Assembly (NCBI GenBank): GCA_009726125.1
Contig: WLIT01000006.1
Span: forward strand, 1-62,366
Reading direction: 5' to 3'
DNA length: 62,366 bases
Origin: Actinomycetota bacterium
Lineage (GTDB): Bacteria; Actinomycetota; Actinomycetes; Nanopelagicales; Nanopelagicaceae
This document shows, in pieces, positions 56,837-62,366 of the stretch (its first letter is position 1; the number at the start of each line of letters is the position of its first letter). A model generated the notes under the pieces. It did not search any database, was not told where the DNA came from, and worked only from the letters and a program-made list of their open reading frames with translations. The translations under genes were made by a program, and so were the position numbers.

Positions 56837-58705
56837 GTGTCGATGCATGGCCAATGGATGGCCTTACGCTCGATGAGTTCTGACCAATCAGTAAAGAATC
56901 AAAAGTTAAAAGCAGGAACCTTTAAGAGAATTTTGCAGTTCGCGCTTCCATATCGAAAGTATCTTTATATTTTTATTGGGACCGTTGTAGTTGATGCAAT
57001 GCTCGTAGTTGCAACACCGCTCATTCTGCGCGCGCTCGTTGATGACGGAGTCGTACCCGGCCGTGGGGATGTAGTTACCAAGTTGGCAATGGTCGTCGCG
57101 GCTCTTGCTATTGCTGATGCGGCTTTCAGCATGATGGGCCGTTGGTTCTCAAGTCGTATCGGGGAAGGCTTGATATACGATTTACGAAGTCAAGTTTTTG
57201 AACATGTTCAAAGGCAATCTATTGCTTTCTTTACTCGAACTCAGACTGGTTCTCTGATTTCCCGTATTAACTCTGATGTAATCGGAGCGCAACAGGCCTT
57301 CACATCAACACTCTCCGGGGTAGTAAGTAATTCCTTAACTCTTCTCTTGGTTGCGTTCGCTATGTTCACGCTTTCATGGCAGATAACGCTTGTTGCCTTG
57401 GTTATTTTGCCAATTTTTATTATCCCAACCAAATGGATAGGCAAGAAGCTGGCGGCCTATACAAGGCGTTCATTTGAACTTAACGCTGAGATGTCTTCAA
57501 CAATGACTGAACGGTTTAACGTTTCAGGAGCCCTCTTGGTTTCACTTTATGGCGACCGAGTTGTTGAATCTGGAAATTTTCGTAGTAAAGCTCGCCGAGT
57601 TGCCGACATGGGTATAAAGATTGCGATGCTCAATCGCGTCTTCTTCATTGCGATGACATCTGTTGCCGCAATAGCCACTGCATTTGCTTATGGCATCGGT
57701 GGGCATCTGGCAATTAAGAATGAAATAACAATAGGCACCTTGCTGGCGATAACAGCGCTGCTTGCGCGGTTATACGGACCTTTAACTGCGCTATCTAATG
57801 TACGCGTGGACATCATGTCTGCACTCGTCTCCTTTGAACGGGTTTTTGAGGTTCTAGATCTACAACCCATGGTTAAGGATCCGATAAATGCGCTAAAGAT
57901 TTCTTCGGCAATTCCATCCATCGAATTCAAAGAGGTGAGTTTCACCTACCCAAAGGCAACTGAAATTTCGCTTGCTTCACTCGAATCTGCGGCTAAACCA
58001 GAAGTAATTGAGAGCGGAGAAGTTTTACACGCAATATCTTTTAAGTGTGAACCTGGAACGTTCACTGCAATAGTTGGCCCATCAGGTGCAGGGAAAAGCA
58101 CAATCTCTGGATTATTACCTCGGCTTTATGATGTGACAGATGGTTCGATTCTGATAAATGGAACGGATATTCGCGAGACCAGCATTTTAGATTTACGTGC
58201 ACTAATTGGAATCGTTACCCAGGATTCGCACATGCTGCACGAGAGCATCGGGGACAACTTGCGTTACGCAAGAATGGATGCGACAGATGGTGAAATATGG
58301 CAAGCCTGTGATTCGGCGCAAATCGGAGGATTTATTCGATCACTGCCAAATGGTTTAGACACGGTAGTTGGTGAACGCGGCCACAGATTATCTGGCGGCG
58401 AAAAACAACGTCTAGCAATTGCGCGCTTGTTATTGAAAGCCCCGCAGATTGTTATTCTTGATGAAGCGACCGCACACCTAGATTCTGAAAATGAGGCCCT
58501 AGTTCAAGAGGCTTTGAAGGTTGCTCTTGCAGGCCGTACCGGCATTGTTATTGCCCATCGATTGTCTACGATTGCTCACGCAGATCAGATATTAGTTCTA
58601 GAACAAGGTCGAATTATTGAGAGTGGTAAACATGAAGAGCTCGTAGCCAAGGGCGGTTTATATTTCGAGCTATACCAGCGGCAATCTCTGGGCTTCGCGG
58701 AATAA
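56837..58705 (+). CDS. ABC exporter, fused permease and ATPase
   Basis: A 622-aa half-transporter with an N-terminal six-helix ABC_membrane domain (about 35-330) and a C-terminal ATPase (about 360-615). Walker A is GPSGAGKST (about 415), signature LSGGEKQRLAIARLL (about 516) and Walker B IVILDEATAHLDS. A linker insertion of about 25 residues precedes the ATPase core. It resembles lipid or multidrug exporters such as MsbA/LmrA; substrate unknown. The start is GTG at 56837 or one of three close ATG codons. Its 3' end overlaps the convergent SURF1 gene by 36 bases. Confidence 0.9.
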   Translation: MSMHGQWMALRSMSSDQSVKNQKLKAGTFKRILQFALPYRKYLYIFIGTVVVDAMLVVATPLILRALVDDGVVPGRGDVVTKLAMVVAALAIADAAFSMMGRWFSSRIGEGLIYDLRSQVFEHVQRQSIAFFTRTQTGSLISRINSDVIGAQQAFTSTLSGVVSNSLTLLLVAFAMFTLSWQITLVALVILPIFIIPTKWIGKKLAAYTRRSFELNAEMSSTMTERFNVSGALLVSLYGDRVVESGNFRSKARRVADMGIKIAMLNRVFFIAMTSVAAIATAFAYGIGGHLAIKNEITIGTLLAITALLARLYGPLTALSNVRVDIMSALVSFERVFEVLDLQPMVKDPINALKISSAIPSIEFKEVSFTYPKATEISLASLESAAKPEVIESGEVLHAISFKCEPGTFTAIVGPSGAGKSTISGLLPRLYDVTDGSILINGTDIRETSILDLRALIGIVTQDSHMLHESIGDNLRYARMDATDGEIWQACDSAQIGGFIRSLPNGLDTVVGERGHRLSGGEKQRLAIARLLLKAPQIVILDEATAHLDSENEALVQEALKVALAGRTGIVIAHRLSTIAHADQILVLEQGRIIESGKHEELVAKGGLYFELYQRQSLGFAE

Positions 58706-59389
58706 TAAGATACGTCCAATTAAAGCTAGAACGGCAAATGCCAACCACTGCAGTGCATATGCATAATGGGGACCACTAGATAATTCGGGTAGTTGAATCT
58801 CCGTAAGAGGAGCAACTTTTCCATTCGAACTAGAAATCAAATCTAAATAGTACGGCTGAGCATCAACCCCCTGTATTTTTGCAATTGAATCTGGCTTCAC
58901 GCTTTTTGCACTTGTGACAAAGAAGGATCCTTGCAATTGTCGGCTGAGATTCTCGGATCTAATTCTTGCGGTAATCGTGTTAATCCCATCGTCAATTACT
59001 GGAACATCTGGGGGAGTAGAAGCATCTTTCCCTGCGGCGACCCATCCTCGATCTACCCAGAAATTTTCACCTGTTACTGCAGTGAATAAGGTCAATACTT
59101 CAAAACCAAATTTGCCCTCGTAATAGCGGTTCCGAACCAATTCTTGATTGTCTTTTGAGAAAGTGCCTTTGATATTTGTTAGTCGCCATTGATTAGCGAC
59201 AGCATCAAGATTAGCTGGATTGCCCATTTCAATCGGATTTAGTTCCAGATTATTTCTAATAATGTTATTTGTATTTGTCTGCCCTTGACCTCTATCCAAT
59301 TGCCATTGGGCCGCATATAGGCACCCGAATATCAGCGCTAAGGCGACCACGCTTTGCAGGAGCGAAATGGGTGAAAAGAACTTGCGCAC
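58670..59389 (-). CDS. SURF1-family cytochrome oxidase assembly protein
   Basis: A 239-aa SURF1/SHY1-like protein that helps insert heme A into cytochrome c oxidase. Two hydrophobic segments (about 8-27 and 208-228) enclose an extracytoplasmic domain with the conserved FWVDRGWV near 108 and a C-terminal HYAYALQWLAFAVLALIG. It is consistent with ctaA in the same window. It begins three bases after the DUF3099 gene, and its final 36 bases run antisense to the end of the ABC exporter. Confidence 0.88.
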   Translation of the reverse strand: MRKFFSPISLLQSVVALALIFGCLYAAQWQLDRGQGQTNTNNIIRNNLELNPIEMGNPANLDAVANQWRLTNIKGTFSKDNQELVRNRYYEGKFGFEVLTLFTAVTGENFWVDRGWVAAGKDASTPPDVPVIDDGINTITARIRSENLSRQLQGSFFVTSAKSVKPDSIAKIQGVDAQPYYLDLISSSNGKVAPLTEIQLPELSSGPHYAYALQWLAFAVLALIGRILLFREAQRLPLV

Positions 59390-59392
59390 GAG

Positions 59393-59689
59393 CTATTTAG
59401 ATCCTATTTGTTTCTTATCATCAGCAAATATCGCAGCCTTGCCTTTTATGCTTTCGCGGCCAGCATTCGCTACGACTACCGCAACATATGGAAGTACCAC
59501 GGCGCCGAAAAGTGCGATCCAACGGTAAGGGCTTGGAAGAATCACAGCAAGAATGAAACAGAGCGTTCTGATCATCATGGAGATGAAATATTTACGGGCC
59601 CGAGATGATTGATCATTTGATAAAGATTGGCCAACGTTTGATACCGAAACAGATATGGTTTTCTTCGGTTCCGATGGAGTGGTTGCCAT
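59393..59689 (-). CDS. DUF3099 family small membrane protein
   Basis: A 98-aa protein with a polar N-terminus, two hydrophobic segments (about 35-50 and 53-71) and a charged tail. The pattern SRARKYFISMMIRTLCF is typical of DUF3099, an actinobacterial family of unknown function often near SURF1 and fabG. The start has a TAGAGT box six bases upstream and no Shine-Dalgarno. It is co-transcribed with the SURF1 gene by spacing. Confidence 0.8.
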   Translation of the reverse strand: MATTPSEPKKTISVSVSNVGQSLSNDQSSRARKYFISMMIRTLCFILAVILPSPYRWIALFGAVVLPYVAVVVANAGRESIKGKAAIFADDKKQIGSK

Positions 59690-59695
59690 GGGAGA

Positions 59696-59701
59696 ACTCT
59701 A
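59696..59701 (-). promoter_or_regulatory. Leaderless promoter -10 (TAGAGT) of DUF3099-SURF1
   Basis: On the minus strand TAGAGT, six bases, then ATG. The same hexamer and spacing occur at the VIT-family gene. Confidence 0.55.
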
Positions 59702-59744
59702 GGGCGATAGTAAGAAAATTTCGCATTCAGCGCAGTGTTTGGAT

Positions 59745-59772
59745 TTGGTTACGCAGTAGTAACAGGTAGGTT
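59745..59772 (+). promoter_or_regulatory. fabG promoter (TTGGTT-N16-TAGGTT), leaderless
   Basis: TTGGTT (59745-59750) and TAGGTT (59767-59772) are 16 bases apart, and six bases separate the latter from the fabG ATG. No Shine-Dalgarno is present. Confidence 0.6.
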
Positions 59773-59778
59773 TAGACC

Positions 59779-60492
59779 ATGACTGCGAATTTGAAAGTCG
59801 CCTTTGTTACTGGTGGAAACCGGGGGATCGGACTCGCCATCGCTACTAAATTTAAGAACGATGGATACCAAGTTGTAGTCTCTTATCGTTCGGGCGCTGC
59901 ACCCGTCGGATTAGATGGTGTGATTATGGATGTTACAGACTCCGAGAGCGTTAACGCCGCTGTTGCGAGCATTGAAGAAAAATACGGACAGATCGATGTA
60001 CTCGTCGCCAATGCTGGGATAACTAAAGATGGATTGGTTATGAGGATGAGTGATGAAGATTTTGAATCTGTGGTTGAAACTAATCTGATTGGTGCATTCA
60101 AAGTTGCAAGAGCTTGCACGCGCGGAATGTTGAAACGTAAATCTGGGCGGATGATTTTTGTTGGCTCAGTCGTTGGAATGTTGGGATCTGCTGGTCAAGT
60201 TAATTATGCGGCGACCAAGAGTGGTCTCATCGGTATGGCTCGGAGCTTTGCACGTGAACTAGGTAGCCGTGGGATTACGGCCAATGTTGTTGCGCCAGGA
60301 TTCGTTAACACCGATATGACGGCGGTTTTAGATGAGGCGCGTAAAGCAGAGATTATTGGTGCAGTGCCACTGGCAAGGTTCTGTTCACCAGAAGAAGTTG
60401 CTGGAGTCGTAGCGTTTTTAGCTTCTCCGGAAGCGGCGTATATAAGTGGCGCGGTCATACCAGTAGATGGTGGATTAGGAATGGGGCATTAA
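59779..60492 (+). CDS. fabG: 3-oxoacyl-[acyl-carrier-protein] reductase
   Basis: NADPH-dependent short-chain dehydrogenase of fatty-acid elongation, 237 aa. The cofactor motif is TGGNRGIG (about 11-18), NAG near 76, and the active site has S130, Y143 and K147 (GSVVGML...NYAATK). It is followed directly by fabI, giving the same pair order as mabA-inhA of mycobacteria. The assignment to fatty-acid synthesis, rather than another SDR role, rests mostly on that neighbour. Confidence 0.93.
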   Translation: MTANLKVAFVTGGNRGIGLAIATKFKNDGYQVVVSYRSGAAPVGLDGVIMDVTDSESVNAAVASIEEKYGQIDVLVANAGITKDGLVMRMSDEDFESVVETNLIGAFKVARACTRGMLKRKSGRMIFVGSVVGMLGSAGQVNYAATKSGLIGMARSFARELGSRGITANVVAPGFVNTDMTAVLDEARKAEIIGAVPLARFCSPEEVAGVVAFLASPEAAYISGAVIPVDGGLGMGH

Positions 60493-61266
60493 ATGGGAAT
60501 TCTGCAAGATAAAAATATTCTTGTCACCGGAGTTTTAACTGAGTCATCTATTGCATTTCATATCGCTCGGGTAGCGCAAGAAGAAGGAGCAAATGTAGTT
60601 CTCACTTCTTTCGGGCGGGCGCTTAGTATCACCACCAGAATTTCAGCGCGGCTACCAAAGCCAGCTCCAGTTATTGAATTAGATGTAACGAGCGTTGAAC
60701 ATTTGGATCGTCTTGCCGGATTAGTGAAAGAACACCTGCCCTATCTCGATGGCGTAGTGCACTCGATTGGCTTCGCACCAGAATCGGCTTTAGGGGGAAA
60801 CTTTCTAAATACTCCATGGGAGGATGTCGCTACAGCAGTTCATGTTTCTACTTTTTCTTATAAGTCCTTGGCGATGGCCTGCAAACCTCTCTTTAGAAAA
60901 GAGGAGGGCGCTTCAATCGTTGGTTTAACTTTTGATGCAACTGTCGCTTGGCCAAAGTATGACTGGATGGGCATAGCAAAGGCTGGGCTGGAGTCAGCAA
61001 ATCGTTATTTGGCGCGAGATCTTGGCAGTGAAAACATTCGATGCAATCTAATTGCTGCCGGTCCAATCAAAACGATGGCGGCAAAGTCGATTCCTGGCTT
61101 TGAAGAATTTGAAGGTGTTTGGGAGAAGCGAGCTCCACTAGCTTGGGATTTCGGCGATCCGATTCCGGCCGCCCAAGGAGCGGTAGCCCTGCTCTCACCA
61201 TTCTTTCCAAAGACCACTGGAGAGATAATCCACGTTGATGGCGGCGTTCATGCCATCGGCGGCTAA
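60493..61266 (+). CDS. fabI: Enoyl-[acyl-carrier-protein] reductase, InhA-like
   Basis: NADH-dependent reductase completing each fatty-acid elongation cycle, 257 aa. The atypical cofactor motif GVLTESSIAF (about 13-22), LDGVVHSIGFAP near 87 and the Tyr-x6-Lys pair Y156/K163 in KYDWMGIAK are diagnostic. Similarity to mycobacterial InhA is clear (SSIAFHIARVAQE). It starts on the base after the fabG stop. Confidence 0.95.
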   Translation: MGILQDKNILVTGVLTESSIAFHIARVAQEEGANVVLTSFGRALSITTRISARLPKPAPVIELDVTSVEHLDRLAGLVKEHLPYLDGVVHSIGFAPESALGGNFLNTPWEDVATAVHVSTFSYKSLAMACKPLFRKEEGASIVGLTFDATVAWPKYDWMGIAKAGLESANRYLARDLGSENIRCNLIAAGPIKTMAAKSIPGFEEFEGVWEKRAPLAWDFGDPIPAAQGAVALLSPFFPKTTGEIIHVDGGVHAIGG

Positions 61267-61316
61267 GGGTTTGTAGGCCGAGAAATACCCGATTTCAACA
61301 TATCTCTTTCGTGAGG

Positions 61317-61456
61317 TAACCTTGCGCAATCAAGTGGAGCTAGTCGCTCCCACCTCTATCGCTTCGGCGAATTGGTCATTACAGGTTTTTTAACCTGAAT
61401 TTGCGACTGTCTCCACCTGCTTCCAAAAGGAAGTGATTAACCAGGGGGGAGAAGTT
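61317..61456 (+). promoter_or_regulatory. infC operon leader with hairpins
   Basis: The 166-base gap before infC. TAACCT (61317-61322) is a candidate -10. Downstream are an imperfect GTGG-AGC/GCT-CCCAC stem (about 61334-61353), TCGC-TTCG-GCGA (61359-61370), and a perfect CAGGTT-TTTT-AACCTG hairpin (61382-61397), then AGGGGGGAG before the infC start. The set looks like an RNA leader controlling the infC-rpmI-rplT operon, as in other bacteria; it is not matched to a named leader class. Confidence 0.5.
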
Positions 61457-62062
61457 ATCAGCACTGAGCCAAGAATCAACGATCGGATTCGCGTTCCGCA
61501 AGTTCGTCTGATTGGTTTTTCCGGTGAACAAGTCGGCGTTGTCGATATCGATACTGCTTTAAAAATGGCAGATGAAGTCGGTTTAGATCTCGTCGAGATT
61601 GCACCAGAAGCCCAACCTCCAGTTTGTAAAGTGATGGATTTCGGTAAGTACAAATACGAAATCGCACAAAAAGCTCGTGAGGCCAGACAGAACCAAACAC
61701 ATATTGTTGTTAAAGAAATGCGACTACGACCAAAGATCGAGCCACATGATTATGAAACTAAGAGAACACATATCGAACGTTTTCTCAAAGGTGGCGACAA
61801 GGTGAAGGTGACAATTCAATTCCGTGGCCGTGAGCAAGCAAGACCTGAAATTGGTTACCGCTTACTTATGAAGCTAGCCGAAGAATTATCAGAAGTAGCA
61901 TTTGTCGAATTTGCGCCAAAGCAAGAAGGGCGAAATATGACAATGGTTTTAGGAACGAATGTAAAGAAGGGCCAGTCAGTTTCTCAGCAAAAAGCTGCGA
62001 AGGTTGCTAGCCGCAAGAAGGAAGCACCTGAAAAGGTTGCAGAAGTAGTACCTGAAGCTTAA
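61457..62062 (+). CDS. infC: Translation initiation factor IF-3
   Basis: Prevents ribosome subunit association and checks start-codon pairing, 201 aa. The N-terminal domain has [17 protein letters not shown] and the C-terminal domain [16 protein letters not shown] near 90-105. I place the start at ATC (61457): GGGGGGAG ends five bases before it, and conserved IF-3 sequence (STEPRIN) begins right after. An in-frame GTG at 61433 has only a badly spaced AAGGA. Rare starts (AUU in Escherichia coli infC) allow IF-3 autoregulation. The C-terminal tail is lysine- and glutamate-rich. Confidence 0.93.
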   Translation: MSTEPRINDRIRVPQVRLIGFSGEQVGVVDIDTALKMADEVGLDLVEIAPEAQPPVCKVMDFGKYKYEIAQKAREARQNQTHIVVKEMRLRPKIEPHDYETKRTHIERFLKGGDKVKVTIQFRGREQARPEIGYRLLMKLAEELSEVAFVEFAPKQEGRNMTMVLGTNVKKGQSVSQQKAAKVASRKKEAPEKVAEVVPEA

Positions 62063-62097
62063 AAGTTTTAGATCACAACTAACTGGGAGGTTAGCGA

Positions 62098-62295
62098 ATG
62101 CCAAAGATGAAAACCCATAGTGGGGCGAAGAAGAGGTTCCGTTTAACAGGAACTGGGAAAGTCATGCACGAACGTGCAGGCAAGCGCCACCTTCTAGAAC
62201 ACAAGTCATCTCGTGTAACACGTCGTCTTAGCGGCGATTCTGTAGCTAAGGCACCAAACTCATTCACCGCCAAGCGCATGCTCGGCTTGAAGTAA
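62098..62295 (+). CDS. rpmI: 50S ribosomal protein L35
   Basis: A 65-aa, strongly basic ribosomal protein with the family start [13 protein letters not shown] and end [19 protein letters not shown] Shine-Dalgarno precedes the ATG. The infC-rpmI-rplT order is universal. Confidence 0.97.
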   Translation: MPKMKTHSGAKKRFRLTGTGKVMHERAGKRHLLEHKSSRVTRRLSGDSVAKAPNSFTAKRMLGLK

Positions 62296-62311
62296 CAGGA
62301 AGGAATAAACC

Positions 62312-62366
62312 ATGGCAAGAGTAAAACGTGGCGTTCACGCCGCAAAGAAGCGTCGTACAACACTTG
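62312..62366 (+). CDS. rplT: 50S ribosomal protein L20 (partial, runs off the window)
   Basis: The first 18 codons of L20, reading MARVKRGVHAAKKRRTTL, are visible; the rest lies beyond the window edge. An AGGAAGG Shine-Dalgarno precedes the ATG. L20 represses its own operon in several bacteria. Confidence 0.93.
   Translation, partial: MARVKRGVHAAKKRRTTL

Noticed and set aside
61433-61456. GTG start of infC
   Set aside because: Its Shine-Dalgarno-like AAGGA is almost adjacent to the codon, and using it would bury the strong G-rich ribosome site inside the gene. ATC at 61457 fits better.

Overview
The window reads as a contiguous chromosomal segment of a low-GC, streamlined actinobacterium, most like the freshwater acI / Nanopelagicales group; this is inferred from gene content and compactness, as no rRNA is present to prove it. 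Actinobacterial markers are RbpA, WhiA, an ANTAR response regulator of the PdtaR type, a PriA-type HisA, a SufR-type regulator heading a suf operon, and an InhA-like enoyl reductase. Genes are packed tightly with many 1-4 base ATGA/TTGA stop-start overlaps. No intergenic gap exceeds about 170 bases. I see no insertion sequences, prophage, CRISPR array or rRNA.

Layout. 1-4500: rluD and dnaE. 4508-10032: histidine operon hisD-hisC-hisB-hisH-hisA(priA)-hisF-hisI. It runs by ATGA overlap into an unlisted 49-residue membrane protein, a MauE/DoxX-type protein, a DsbA-like thiol oxidoreductase and lgt, an apparent redox / lipoprotein module (10029-12217). 12243-21229: a VIT-family transporter, gltB-gltD, pyk, a leucine-type tRNA with an unusually short variable region, and pdtaR, whose GTG start lies two bases after the last tRNA base. 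21399-26138: a branched-chain amino-acid (or related) ABC importer livJ-H-M-G-F with a strong stem-loop after the binding protein. 26139-30396: a thioesterase and polA sharing a back-to-back promoter region, and an MFS transporter.

30517-45976: rpsA, coaE, uvrB-uvrA-uvrC, rapZ-yvcK-whiA, gap-pgk-tpiA, secG and rbpA. 45982-50466 (minus strand): ctaA-tkt-pgi. 50550-56833: sufR-sufB-sufD-Rieske-sufC-sufS-sufU-sufT, the complete SUF Fe-S assembly operon, followed by an ABC exporter. 58670-59689 (minus): SURF1 and a DUF3099 protein. 59779-61266: fabG-fabI. 61457-end: infC-rpmI-rplT, with infC apparently starting at a rare ATC codon.

The content is mostly housekeeping. The most interesting signals are small: the short-arm leucine tRNA abutting pdtaR, the 49-aa translationally coupled membrane protein, a recurring TAGRNT-N6-ATG leaderless promoter pattern including an overlapping divergent pair, the ATC start of infC, and several inverted or tandem repeats at the liv and suf control regions. 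I did not find a convincing wholly new multi-gene system.
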